From the NCBI RefSeq assembly GCF_008704495.1, contig NZ_CP023699.1:9734001-9798000 (forward strand): a stretch of DNA of 64,000 nucleotides, read 5' to 3'. A program made the translations under genes and the position numbers. Of this stretch, positions 43,649 through 51,997 are shown in pieces. Each line of letters begins with the position of its first letter. Position 1 is the stretch's first letter. The DNA comes from Streptomyces kanamyceticus. Its GTDB lineage: Bacteria > Actinomycetota > Actinomycetes > Streptomycetales > Streptomycetaceae. The notes beneath the pieces are model-generated. The model ran no database searches and was not told the origin of the DNA. It was given only the letters and a program-made list of their open reading frames with translations.

Positions 43649-44389
43649 TCAGACACGGCAACGCAGCATCTCCAGCGGGGGATTGGCGCGGAAGTCCGCC
43701 CAGTGATCCGCGCCGAACTCGCGCACACCGGCCTCCGACACGGTGAGGGGAACCCAGGTCAACTCGCTGAACCCGGCAGCCCGCAGACACTTCTCGTAGA
43801 CCTCGCGGCGCGGGAGGTTGGCGACGAACGAGACCGGCGGGTCGAGCAGCGCGGTGGTCCGCACCTTCGGCCCGGTCTCGACCTCCTCGCCGGTGAGCAC
43901 GCTGCGGAACCCGTACTTCTCCGGAGTCGGCCCTTCGAAGTCGAAGTCGGGTGACTGGTTGAGCAGGAAGAACTCCCCGCCGGGCGCCAGGCTCCGGTGC
44001 ACGTTGCGGCACATCCGCTCCGTGGTGGCGATGTCCTCCGCGTAGTTGAGCAGCTGGACCGCCAGGCCGATGTCGAACCGCTGCTCAAAATCGCGGAGTT
44101 CGGACGCGTCGCCCACCTCGTAGCGCACACCCAGCGGATCGCGCTCCTCCAACGCCTGTGCCACGGCGACCATCTCGCCGGAGATGTCGATGCCGAGCAG
44201 CTCCCCGGCGCCGCGCCGCTTGAACTCCCTGCTGTAGAAACCGGTGCCGCAGGCCAGGTCGAGGACCGACTTGCCGCGCACGTCGCCGACCAGTGCCAGG
44301 AATCCGGGCACCACCGAGTACTGCTCCAACGGCAGGGCCTTGAACCCTTCGTACGCCTCACCGATCTCGTCATACTGCTGCGCGCTCAT
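43649..44389 (-). CDS. Class I SAM-dependent methyltransferase
   Basis: A 246-residue methyltransferase with motif I VLDLACGTGFYSREF, acidic motif GIDISGEMVAVA and YEVGDASEL. The start ATG 44389 is chosen because GGGGAGAG lies 8 bases before it; a frame extends further upstream without support. It resembles small-molecule methyltransferases of the ToxA/UbiE-like kind. Substrate unknown. It converges on the ECF42 gene. Confidence 0.85.
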   Translation of the reverse strand: MSAQQYDEIGEAYEGFKALPLEQYSVVPGFLALVGDVRGKSVLDLACGTGFYSREFKRRGAGELLGIDISGEMVAVAQALEERDPLGVRYEVGDASELRDFEQRFDIGLAVQLLNYAEDIATTERMCRNVHRSLAPGGEFFLLNQSPDFDFEGPTPEKYGFRSVLTGEEVETGPKVRTTALLDPPVSFVANLPRREVYEKCLRAAGFSELTWVPLTVSEAGVREFGADHWADFRANPPLEMLRCRV

Positions 44390-44663
44390 CGTGCCGCTCT
44401 CCCCTGTTGCCTGGTCATCCGGGTCATGTCCTGGCGCGCAGTCTTCCCGCACTCCTGCGTAGGGGCGTACTGGCTGAAGCCACAAAGATCCGGCCAGTGT
44501 TCCGGTGTCCCGTACGGGCGGAGGGTGCGGGTGCCGAGTCAACCAGCGCGGTAGCGGCGGTGGGCTGCCGCGAGGGGTGGAGGGGCGGTTACGGCGCTCG
44601 TTCGACGACACCGGATCCGTGAACTCCTAGCGTTTTCCCATCACTTCGAGTTGAGGGGGACGC

Positions 44664-45221
44664 ATGCGAAAGCAGCGGATCGGCCGGATGTTGGGGGCGC
44701 TGGCACTGGGTATCGGCGCCGTTCCCGCTTCCGCGGCGGTGGTACACGCCGACGGAGTCGCGCAGCAGGAGGCGCGGCCCAAGTGCCCCGACGGCCACTA
44801 CGCGTACACCTTCGGAACTCCCGGCGGGCCGGGAGCCTACGTGTACCTGAACGTCGCGGGCGGCAGTCACAAGGGTGCCAAGGTCATCACGTATCCGTGG
44901 TCGGGCGGCAAGGGCAACGAGATGTGGTGTCTGACGGCGGGCCCCAAGGGCTACGGCCACCGGATGCACCCGTACGACAACAAGAACCTCTGCCTGGACG
45001 TGCCGGGGAGCCGCTACAAGAAGGGGCAGGGCCTGATCGTCTGGGACTGCAACGGTCGTAAGAACCAGACCTTCTACGTGCAGCCCGTCCACACGGACAA
45101 CCCGTACTCGATCATCGGTCCCTGGGAGAAGTCGGACCTCAAGGTGCATCGGGGCAAGGACGCGGTCGGCAGTCAGGTCTCTCTGTGGCCGCACATGAAC
45201 ACGCATGCCGAGTGGCGGTAG
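44664..45221 (+). CDS. Secreted ricin-B-lectin-like protein
   Basis: A 185-residue protein. A signal peptide is clear (MRKQRIGRMLGALALGIGAV, then cleavage near ASAAVVHADG). The mature part has a beta-trefoil-like pattern (NEMWCLTAGPKGYG, NKNLCLDVPGSRYKKGQGLIVWDCNG, KNQTF), the CLDV and QxF/W motifs of ricin-B domains. It should bind carbohydrate outside the cell. GAGGGGG precedes the ATG by 4-5 bases. The 274 bases before it (44390-44663) hold only promoter space. Confidence 0.8.
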   Translation: MRKQRIGRMLGALALGIGAVPASAAVVHADGVAQQEARPKCPDGHYAYTFGTPGGPGAYVYLNVAGGSHKGAKVITYPWSGGKGNEMWCLTAGPKGYGHRMHPYDNKNLCLDVPGSRYKKGQGLIVWDCNGRKNQTFYVQPVHTDNPYSIIGPWEKSDLKVHRGKDAVGSQVSLWPHMNTHAEWR

Positions 45222-45250
45222 CGCTGGGCGGAGAGCTCTTCCCTGTTGCG

Positions 45251-45289
45251 TTCCTAGGACCTCAAAGTGCATCCTAGAGGTCCTAGGAA
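45251..45289. promoter_or_regulatory. Perfect inverted repeat upstream of a TetR gene
   Basis: Perfect 13-base arms TTCCTAGGACCTC (45251-45263) and GAGGTCCTAGGAA (45277-45289), with a further CCTAGG at 45293-45298. It lies 34 bases before the regulator ATG, so it is a likely autoregulatory operator. It could alternatively be a terminator for the lectin gene. Confidence 0.6.
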
Positions 45290-45322
45290 ATGCCTAGGGA
45301 GGCAAGTTTCCAGGGAGTGCGC

Positions 45323-45916
45323 ATGGTGAGGGCCGGTCTTACGGCGGAGCGGGTGACGGTCGCGGGCGCCGAACTGGCGGACGAGGTCGGGTTCGAGCAG
45401 GTGACCATGTCGCAGGTGGCCCGGCGGCTCGGCGTGAAGGACGCGAGTCTCTACACGCACGTACGGAACTTGGCGGATCTGCGGGGACGGATCGCGCTCC
45501 TCGCGGCGGACGAGAAGACCATCCGCATCGCGGAGGCGACGGTCGGCCTCGCGGGCAAGGACGCGTTGGTCGCGTTCGCCACCGCCTGGCGGGAGTACGC
45601 CCACCGGCACCCGGGCCGCTACACCGCGACGCAGACCCCGATCGACATCGACCCCGAACTGGCCGCGCACGCACCGGGACCGCGCCGCGCGGTCGAGCTG
45701 ACCTACGGCATGCTGCGCGGCTACGGACTTGCCGAGCCCGACCTGACCGACGCGGTGCGGCTGCTGCGCAGCACGTTCCACGGATTCGTCGCCTTGGAGG
45801 CCATGGGCGGTTTCGCGCACCAGCGCGCGCCGCAGCGGTCCTGGGTCCGCACCCTCGACGCCCTGCACACGCTCCTGGAGCACTGGCCCCCGCTCGAAGA
45901 CGGAGAATCCGCATGA
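45323..45916 (+). CDS. TetR/AcrR-family regulator
   Basis: A 197-residue regulator with HTH VTMSQVARRLGVKDASLYTHVRNLADL and a WHG-type C-terminal domain (TYGMLRGYGL, FHGFVALEAMGGF). ATG 45323 has AGGGAG 7 bases before it. It is ATGA-coupled to the hydrolase it probably regulates, most likely through the 45251-45289 dyad. Confidence 0.85.
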   Translation: MVRAGLTAERVTVAGAELADEVGFEQVTMSQVARRLGVKDASLYTHVRNLADLRGRIALLAADEKTIRIAEATVGLAGKDALVAFATAWREYAHRHPGRYTATQTPIDIDPELAAHAPGPRRAVELTYGMLRGYGLAEPDLTDAVRLLRSTFHGFVALEAMGGFAHQRAPQRSWVRTLDALHTLLEHWPPLEDGESA

Positions 45917-46800
45917 CCACGCCGACCACGCCCACGACGGGGAGCACCCCGGCGGCCCCGACCACCGGCAGCCTCCGCGTGCCGGGTGCGACCCTGCACT
46001 ACCAAGTGCGCGGCGAAGGACCTCTTCTGCTGCTGATCCCCGGTGGGGCGGGCGGGGCAGCCGCCTTCGACAACGTCGCCGACGGCCTGGCCGCCGAGTA
46101 CACCGTCGCCACCTACGACCCGCGCGGCATTTCTCAGAGCACGCTCGACGACCCCGATGCCACGCAGCGGGTTCCCGAACACGCCGACGACGCCTGCCGA
46201 CTCCTGGAACTGCTCTCGCCCGGCGTGCCCGCCCGGGTGTTCGGCATGAGCTCGGGCGCGATCGCCGCTCTGCACCTGCTCACCGCGCATCCCGAACGCA
46301 TCGAACGCCTCGTGGCGCACGAGCCGCCGGTGGTGGAAGTCCTGCCGGACGCCGCCGAACACCGCGCGCTCCTCGCCCGGGTACAGGAGACGCTCCGCAC
46401 CCAGGGACTCATGGCGGCGATGGCCGTGTTCGCCGAGGGTTCCCGGAGCAGCAGCGGCGTCAGGAACGGCGAGCCTGCCGAGCCGAAGGCCGAGGCGACG
46501 CTCCCGCCCCAAGCGGCGGCACGGGCCGAGCGGACGATGGCCAACCTGCCGTACTTCGTCGAGCGCATCATGCCGAGCTTCATGGCCTACGCCCCGGACA
46601 CCGACCGCCTGGAAGCACTCTCGGACCGGCTCGTGTTCGCCGGGGGACAGGACTCCCGCGGTGAACTGCCCTACCGACCGGCCGCCGTGCTGGCGGAGCG
46701 ATTCGGCACGGAACTCCGTCATTTCCCTGGCGGGCACACCGGTCTGACCACTCACCCGGACCAGTTCGGCGAACTCCTTCGCAAGGTGTTCCGCGCGTAG
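45913..46800 (+). CDS. Alpha/beta hydrolase
   Basis: A 295-residue alpha/beta hydrolase. Its Thr/Pro-rich start is followed by the oxyanion region LLLIPGGAGGAA, YDPRGIS, the nucleophile elbow FGMSSGAIAAL (Ser) and the catalytic His in FPGGHTGLT. It probably cleaves an ester or lactone. It forms a two-gene operon with the TetR regulator and converges on the lanthipeptide precursor gene. Confidence 0.85.
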   Translation: MTTPTTPTTGSTPAAPTTGSLRVPGATLHYQVRGEGPLLLLIPGGAGGAAAFDNVADGLAAEYTVATYDPRGISQSTLDDPDATQRVPEHADDACRLLELLSPGVPARVFGMSSGAIAALHLLTAHPERIERLVAHEPPVVEVLPDAAEHRALLARVQETLRTQGLMAAMAVFAEGSRSSSGVRNGEPAEPKAEATLPPQAAARAERTMANLPYFVERIMPSFMAYAPDTDRLEALSDRLVFAGGQDSRGELPYRPAAVLAERFGTELRHFPGGHTGLTTHPDQFGELLRKVFRA

Positions 46801-46877
46801 CAATTCAGAGCGCGTTTCTGTAAGGGCGCGGAATATGCCCTCAACTGGAAAACTTGCCCAGCCGGTCAAAGGTGCGT

Positions 46878-46903
46878 GCCCTTAAGGGCAATGCGCATTG
46901 CCC
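46878..46903. repeat. Overlapping palindromes between hydrolase and precursor genes
   Basis: GCCCTTAAGGGC (46878-46889) shares its last four bases with GGGCAATGCGCATTGCCC (46886-46903), a perfect 18-base palindrome with no loop. They lie about 80 bases after the hydrolase stop. A transcription-factor site, or part of a terminator for the plus-strand operon. Confidence 0.5.
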
Positions 46904-46938
46904 CTTGATGTTCCCGCGCCCGTGAAAAGGGCGCGACC

Positions 46939-46979
46939 GGGCCGGTTCCGGCCATGCGGGGCACCGCTGGAACCGGCCC
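46939..46979. terminator. Hairpin terminator behind the precursor gene
   Basis: Perfect 11-base arms GGGCCGGTTCC / GGAACCGGCCC, with a 19-base loop that itself can pair. On the minus strand it starts 15 bases after the precursor stop and is followed by CCCTTTTC. It probably ends the precursor transcript. Confidence 0.7.
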
Positions 46980-46994
46980 TTCACACGGCCTGCG

Positions 46995-47138
46995 TCAGCA
47001 GAGCGAACAGGTCGTGCACGTGCGGAAGCAGGACTCTTCGCCGGAGATCGCGCCCGCGGCGCTGTCCTGCGCGACGTCCTGGATGGAGGTCTCGGTGAGG
47101 TCGATGTCGAAGAGGTCCTGAGTCATGCTCTCGGGCAT
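46995..47138 (-). CDS. Class I lanthipeptide precursor (47 aa)
   Basis: A 47-residue peptide. The leader (MPESMTQDLFDIDL start) contains FDIDL at residues 10-14, the counterpart of the FNLDL box that LanB/LanC enzymes bind, and is acidic. The C-terminal core is SGEESCFRTCTTCSLC: four Cys with Ser32, Ser36, Thr40, Thr42, Thr43 and Ser45 as possible dehydration sites. Ring pairs such as Thr40-Cys44 and Thr43-Cys47 are possible, but this is inference. AGGAAGG lies 9 bases before ATG 47138; ATG 47126 is an alternative. It is divergent from lanB, has its own strong promoter, and is the only peptide candidate in the locus. The leader cleavage site is not certain. Confidence 0.85.
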   Translation of the reverse strand: MPESMTQDLFDIDLTETSIQDVAQDSAAGAISGEESCFRTCTTCSLC

Positions 47139-47202
47139 GGGAATTCCTTCCTGTGGAACCTTTGAAACCGAACGAACCGCCGCCCTTTGGCGACAAGAGC
47201 GG

Positions 47203-47232
47203 AATCTAGGTACGGATAGCGGACGGAGTCAA
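47203..47232 (-). promoter_or_regulatory. Vegetative-type promoter of the precursor gene
   Basis: On the minus strand, -35 TTGACT (47227-47232) and -10 TAGATT (47203-47208) are 18 bases apart. Transcription would begin near 47196, giving a 58-base leader before ATG 47138. This closely fits the main-sigma-factor consensus in Streptomyces. Confidence 0.7.
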
Positions 47233-47288
47233 GGGGTTACAGGTGAAGTGTGTCTGGGTTAGTGTGACCGCATTCCCTGGGTAGGGAA

Positions 47289-47316
47289 TTGACGATTCTT
47301 AACTTATTTTTATGGG
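47289..47316 (+). promoter_or_regulatory. Possible lanB promoter
   Basis: TTGACG (47289-47294) and TATGGG (47311-47316), 16 bases apart, in an AT-rich patch unusual for this window. The spacing and -10 are imperfect, so support is weak. Confidence 0.35.
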
Positions 47317-47342
47317 GCATGGAGTAAGGGGGAGTGGCGCAG

Positions 47343-50300
47343 ATGCGGCATGGCCAAAGCGCGGAAACGGTGTTCCGTTGCGCGGACGGAGTGCTTTTGA
47401 GGGCGCCGCTCCTGGCACGGCCGAGAGCCCGCGCGACCTGGCAGGACGAGGTGCGGCAGAGCCCGGACGGGACGGGTGCGCCGCCGCCGGAGTCCACGGA
47501 CCTCGACGCACTCCGGGCCCAGCTCCAAGAACTGCTCGCCGACGCACGCTTCCGCGAGGCGGTGGAGGTCTCCAGCCCCTCGCTCGCCCGCACCGTCGAC
47601 GCCGTCCTCGCGAACGCGCCGGTAACCCCATCCGATCTGCGCAAAGCCCACCGGGCGGTGACCCGCTATTTCCTGCGGGCCGCGTCGAGGCCCACCCCCT
47701 TCGGCCTGCTCGCGGGTGTCCTGTGGGGCTCCTTCGGCGCGGCGACCAAGGGCGAACTCACCGGTGAGGGACACAAGGCGGCACGGCTCGACGCCGGTCT
47801 GCTGGCCCGGCTCATCGCCGAGTGGGAGCGCGACCCGGCCGTCCACCAAGGGCTGAGCGTGGTGGCCAACGGTCTGTGCTTCGTACGCGGCGGGCGTCTG
47901 GTCCTGCCCTTCGCCCCGGCCGGACCCGGCCAGGACGCCGCCTCGTCGGACGAGAGCCGCCCCAAGTCACGGACGCTGCGCCACACCCCGGTCGTCCGCG
48001 CCGTGCTCGATGCCGCCGCCCGTCCCGTCCGCTGCGACGACCTGGTCCGCGAGGTCGAGGAGCGGTTCCCGGGGGCGCCCGACGGCGCGGTCGCCCGACT
48101 CGTCGCCCAACTCATCGGCGCGGAGGTGCTGCTGACGGAGCTTCGTCCACCGCTGGACGCCCCCGACCCGCTGGCCCACGTCGAGGCGCTGCTCCCGGCC
48201 GCCACCCCCGCCGCCCGGCGCATCGCCGAGCTGCGCGCGTCCCTCGCCGACTACCTCCGCACCCCGCTCGGTGAGGGAAGGACCGCCTGGCGCACGGCAC
48301 TTGGAGCCGCCGCCGGGGCCACCGAGGACGTCTCGTCCGGCGACTCCTCACCCAAGGACACCCCGGCGAGCGGGCACGCCGTCCAAGTGGACCTGCGCCT
48401 GGACGGTTCCGTCGTGCTCTCGCACGAGGTGGCCCGCGAGCTGGAGCACGCCGCCGCCGCGCTGTGGCGCCTCGCGCCCCAGGGCAGGAGCCGGTTGACC
48501 GCGTACCACCAGGACTTCGTCGAGCGGTACGGCCTCGGGCGCTACGTCCCCGTCAAGGAACTCCTCGATCCCGACATCGGCCTCGGTGCCCCTGCCGGAT
48601 ACCGCCTGCCGCCCAGCCACCGCCCCGACCCGGGGCCCGCGCCCCTGGGAGCCGTACGCCAGCGGCTGTTGCTGGGTCTCGCCGCCGAGGCGCAGGCGCG
48701 CGGATCGCGCGAAGTCGTCCTGGACGAGCGGTGGCTGGGCAAGCTGGAGTCCGCCGACCGTGCCGAGTCCGCGGACCGGGACGCGCCCACCGTGCGGCCG
48801 CCCGCCCTCGAACTCGTCGTGCAGATCGCCGCGACGTCCGCCGCCGCGGTGGACCGGGGCGACTACACGCTCGTCCTCAACGGCGCGGCCACCGCGTCCG
48901 GCGGCCTCATGGGCAGGTTCGCCCACCTCTTCGAGCCCGCACAGGCCTCGGCGATCCGGCACACGGTGCGGGCCGCGCGCGAGGACACCGGACGTCTCCC
49001 CGTCCAGGTCCACCACCAGGCCTCGCACCACCGGCACGCCAACGTCGCGCAGGTGCCGACCTGGCTGGACGGGCGCCTGGTCATCGGCGTCCACCCCGGC
49101 CCAGCCGCGCCGGGCGTCACCGACCTCGCCCTCGACGACATCGCCGTCTGCGCCGACTCCGAGGGCTTTCGGATCGTGTCCGTCCCGCTCGGCCGCGAGC
49201 TGACCCCTTCGGCGCTCCACGTGCTCAACCGCGAACTGACCGCGCCCAACGCGGTGCGCTTCCTCATCGAGGCCGCCGCGTTCGGCCGCAGGCAGTGGCG
49301 GCTGTGGGAATGGGGCGCCGCGGAGGACCTGCCGTTCCTGCCCGCCGTACGCGTCGGACGCACCGTCCTGGCCCCGGCCCGCTGGCGCCTGGAAGCGAAG
49401 GGCCCCTCCCTGGCGGAGTGGCGCGCGCTCTGGAACGTGCCCGACCACGTCCAGCTGACCCTCGGCGACCACCGCATCCCCCTGAACCTCTCCGTTCCCG
49501 CGCACCGGGAGATCCTGCGCCGCGAGTGCGAGCGGACGGGCGCTGCCGTGGTCCACGAGCCGCCCCTGGGACAAGACCCCGACAGCGGTTGGCTGCACGG
49601 ACCCGGCGGCGCCCACGAAGCGGAAGCCGTAGTGACCCTGACGCCCTGTCAGCAAGGCCCCGAGCCGAAGCCCCGGCCCGCGAAGCCCGCGCGCATCTCC
49701 CTCCCGGCGAGTCGGGGCGGCACCGGCGAGATCCCGCCCGGCGGCCCCTGGCTCTACGCGATGCTCTACACCTCCGCCGAGCGCCAGGACGAACTCCTGA
49801 CCGGGCCGCTGCGGCGATTCCTGACCGAGCTGCCGATCCCGCCGGAGGAACCGGGCGGCGTCGACCGGTGGTTCTTCATCCGGTACGCCGACCCGGACCC
49901 GCACCTGCGCCTGCGACTGCACGGCGATCCGGCCCTGCTCAACGGCGTACTGCTGCCCGCGCTCCACGACCTGGCCGGACAACTGGCCGCCGACGGACTC
50001 GCCCGCGGACTGCGCGTCGACAGCTACGCCCCCGAGACCGAGCGCTACGGCGGCCCGGTCCTGCTCGGCGCGGCCGAAGAGGTGTTCCACGCGGACAGCC
50101 GACTGGTGATCGAACGGCTCGCGACCCCGACGGACGACCGGATCCTGTCCACCGCGCACGACGTGGCCGGGCTGGTCAGGGCCTTCCACCGGGGCTACGG
50201 CGGGGACTGGCGGCAGTGGATCACCACCACGTACCCCAAGCGGGAAAAGCACCACAAGGCGTTCGCGGCCCGCAGGAGAGAAGCTCTCGCACGCATCACG

Positions 50301-50537
50301 CCGGACGGCCCCGCGGCCCACGCGCACCACGCGGCGCCCGAGCGCTTCGGGCAACTGGTGCGCGAGGAACAGCGGCGCGGCACGCTGAGCGTCTCCCCGG
50401 ACGCGGTGCTCGCCTCCCTCGTCCACATGCACTGCAATCGGCGCCTCGGTACCGACCGTACGGCCGAGGCACAGACCCTGGCCGTGGCCCGGGGTGCGGT
50501 CCAGGCACACCTCGACCGGGAAAGGGCCGGATCATGA
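47343..50537 (+). CDS. lanB: Full-length LanB lantibiotic dehydratase
   Basis: A 1064-residue class I dehydratase. It has the N-terminal glutamylation domain (from LLRAPLLARP; FLRAASRPTPFGLLAGV; HQASHHRHANVAQVP; FLIEAAAFGRRQWRLWEW). The C-terminal SpaB_C elimination domain is about residues 800-1060 (WLYAMLYTSAERQDELLTG, DRWFFIRYADPDPHLRLRLHG). LanB uses glutamyl-tRNA to esterify Ser/Thr and then eliminates to Dha/Dhb. ATG 47343 has AAGGGGG about 10 bases before it; GTG 47334 sits too close to that site. ATGA-coupled to lanC. Full-length enzymes with both domains fused fit class I lanthipeptides, not thiopeptides. Confidence 0.92.
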   Translation: MRHGQSAETVFRCADGVLLRAPLLARPRARATWQDEVRQSPDGTGAPPPESTDLDALRAQLQELLADARFREAVEVSSPSLARTVDAVLANAPVTPSDLRKAHRAVTRYFLRAASRPTPFGLLAGVLWGSFGAATKGELTGEGHKAARLDAGLLARLIAEWERDPAVHQGLSVVANGLCFVRGGRLVLPFAPAGPGQDAASSDESRPKSRTLRHTPVVRAVLDAAARPVRCDDLVREVEERFPGAPDGAVARLVAQLIGAEVLLTELRPPLDAPDPLAHVEALLPAATPAARRIAELRASLADYLRTPLGEGRTAWRTALGAAAGATEDVSSGDSSPKDTPASGHAVQVDLRLDGSVVLSHEVARELEHAAAALWRLAPQGRSRLTAYHQDFVERYGLGRYVPVKELLDPDIGLGAPAGYRLPPSHRPDPGPAPLGAVRQRLLLGLAAEAQARGSREVVLDERWLGKLESADRAESADRDAPTVRPPALELVVQIAATSAAAVDRGDYTLVLNGAATASGGLMGRFAHLFEPAQASAIRHTVRAAREDTGRLPVQVHHQASHHRHANVAQVPTWLDGRLVIGVHPGPAAPGVTDLALDDIAVCADSEGFRIVSVPLGRELTPSALHVLNRELTAPNAVRFLIEAAAFGRRQWRLWEWGAAEDLPFLPAVRVGRTVLAPARWRLEAKGPSLAEWRALWNVPDHVQLTLGDHRIPLNLSVPAHREILRRECERTGAAVVHEPPLGQDPDSGWLHGPGGAHEAEAVVTLTPCQQGPEPKPRPAKPARISLPASRGGTGEIPPGGPWLYAMLYTSAERQDELLTGPLRRFLTELPIPPEEPGGVDRWFFIRYADPDPHLRLRLHGDPALLNGVLLPALHDLAGQLAADGLARGLRVDSYAPETERYGGPVLLGAAEEVFHADSRLVIERLATPTDDRILSTAHDVAGLVRAFHRGYGGDWRQWITTTYPKREKHHKAFAARRREALARITPDGPAAHAHHAAPERFGQLVREEQRRGTLSVSPDAVLASLVHMHCNRRLGTDRTAEAQTLAVARGAVQAHLDRERAGS

Positions 50538-51829
50538 CCGAGAACCCCGTCGCGCTGCTCGCCGACCGCCTCGCCGATCCGGTCGCCCTGGCCGCACGGG
50601 TGACCGAGGCCCAGACCCCCGAGCTGGCCGAGACCCGGTCCCTGTGGCACCCCCAGTCCCTCGCGGATGGCCACGCGGGCGTCGCGTTGCTCCTCGCGGC
50701 ACTCGCCCACACCGACGCCGGGTACGCGCGAGCCGCGCACGCCCACCTGACGAGTGCCGTCACCGGAGTGCGCAGGCCCGCACGCGAAGGGCTGTACGCG
50801 GGACTGCCCGCGGTCGCCTTCGCCGCCCGCACGGCCGTCACCAAGCCCGGCGAGTACGCCGCGCTGCTCAGCAAGCTGGACGCCCAAGTCGCCCTGCTCG
50901 CCCGCAGACTCGTGGCGGAGGACGCCCCGCGGGTGGCGGCGGGGACCGCCGGTGCCCGGATGGCCGGGTACGACGTGGTGGCGGGCCTCGCCGGTCTGGG
51001 GCGGCTGCTCCTCGCGGCGGGACCCGACCACCGGGACACCACCGAACTCGTCCTCACCCACCTCGTCGCACTCACCCGCCCGGTCGTGGAACCGGGCGGC
51101 AGGACCGTCCCCGGCTGGTGGACCAGCGACCCGATCCTGCTCAGCGAGCCCGAAGGCGTCCCCGGCGGACACTTCAACGCGGGCCTCGCCCACGGCATCC
51201 CCGGGCCGCTCGCACTGCTCTCCCTGGCCCACCGCGCGGGCGTACGCGTGCCGGGCCAGGAGCGGGCGATCCGCACCATCGCCACCTGGCTCCTGGCACG
51301 CCGCAGCCCGGACGGTGCGGGCTGGCCCAACATCGTGCCGCTCGAAGCCGAGTTGACGGCGGCCGCCGGGGGCCGCCCCGACTTGGCCGAAGCGCGCACC
51401 GGCTGGTGCTACGGAACGCCCGGCGCCGCCCGGTCCCTCCAACTGGCCGCGCTCGCACTCAAGGAGCCGGAGTGGAACCGGCAGGCCCTGGCCGCGGTCG
51501 CCGCCGCCTGCGAGCGCAAGGACTTCGCCGACCCCACGCTCTGCCACGGCCTGGCGGGACTCACCACCATCGTGACCCTCATGGCCAAGGAGCCCGGGGG
51601 AGAGGAACTGGCAGCGCTGATACCGAGTTTGACCGACTCCCTGGCCGCCGTGGCGGACCCGGCGCATCCCTTCCTGTGGCCCGCGGCCGCACCCGGCGAG
51701 CGCACGGTCGTGCACCGGCCCGGATTCCTGGACGGAGCGGCGGGCGCCGCGCTCGCCCTGCGCCACGCGACAGACCCGGCCGCGCCACTCGGTGAACTGC
51801 CCTGGCAGGCGGCCCTGTTGCTGTGCTGA
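50534..51829 (+). CDS. lanC: LanC lanthionine cyclase
   Basis: A 431-residue LanC with the zinc ligands Cys292 (GWCYGTPG), Cys337 and His338 (LCHGLAG), and the conserved GLAHGIPGPLALL. It adds Cys thiols to Dha/Dhb, closing thioether rings. Opening SLADGHAGVALLLA is the typical alpha-barrel start. Its ATG overlaps the lanB stop. It ends the visible operon; no transporter or protease gene follows. Confidence 0.92.
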   Translation: MTENPVALLADRLADPVALAARVTEAQTPELAETRSLWHPQSLADGHAGVALLLAALAHTDAGYARAAHAHLTSAVTGVRRPAREGLYAGLPAVAFAARTAVTKPGEYAALLSKLDAQVALLARRLVAEDAPRVAAGTAGARMAGYDVVAGLAGLGRLLLAAGPDHRDTTELVLTHLVALTRPVVEPGGRTVPGWWTSDPILLSEPEGVPGGHFNAGLAHGIPGPLALLSLAHRAGVRVPGQERAIRTIATWLLARRSPDGAGWPNIVPLEAELTAAAGGRPDLAEARTGWCYGTPGAARSLQLAALALKEPEWNRQALAAVAAACERKDFADPTLCHGLAGLTTIVTLMAKEPGGEELAALIPSLTDSLAAVADPAHPFLWPAAAPGERTVVHRPGFLDGAAGAALALRHATDPAAPLGELPWQAALLLC

Positions 51830-51997
51830 GCAGCGGCCACCGCGCCGAGGGATAGTCCAAGCCCGTACCGCGAATGTCCATGGCGTGGAGGTGGGGGGAG
51901 AGGACGACACTGAGCTCCGTCACCTGGCCATGCGCGGTGCTCGCCGGTGCAGTGCGCGAGCACCGTTCTCTGCCCCCACACAGAGGAGGACCAGCAC

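Noticed and set aside
46981..47196. 71-codon minus frame overlapping the precursor
   Set aside because: Arg/His-rich in another frame; the 47-residue frame has the leader box, Cys-rich core and ribosome site.
48348..50510. Long minus-strand frame (720 codons) opposite lanB
   Set aside because: lanB has conserved dehydratase domains throughout; the antisense product has none.
46995..51829. Thiopeptide or linear azole-containing peptide cluster
   Set aside because: LanB is full length and paired with a zinc-complete LanC. No YcaO, split LanB or pyridine synthase is seen.
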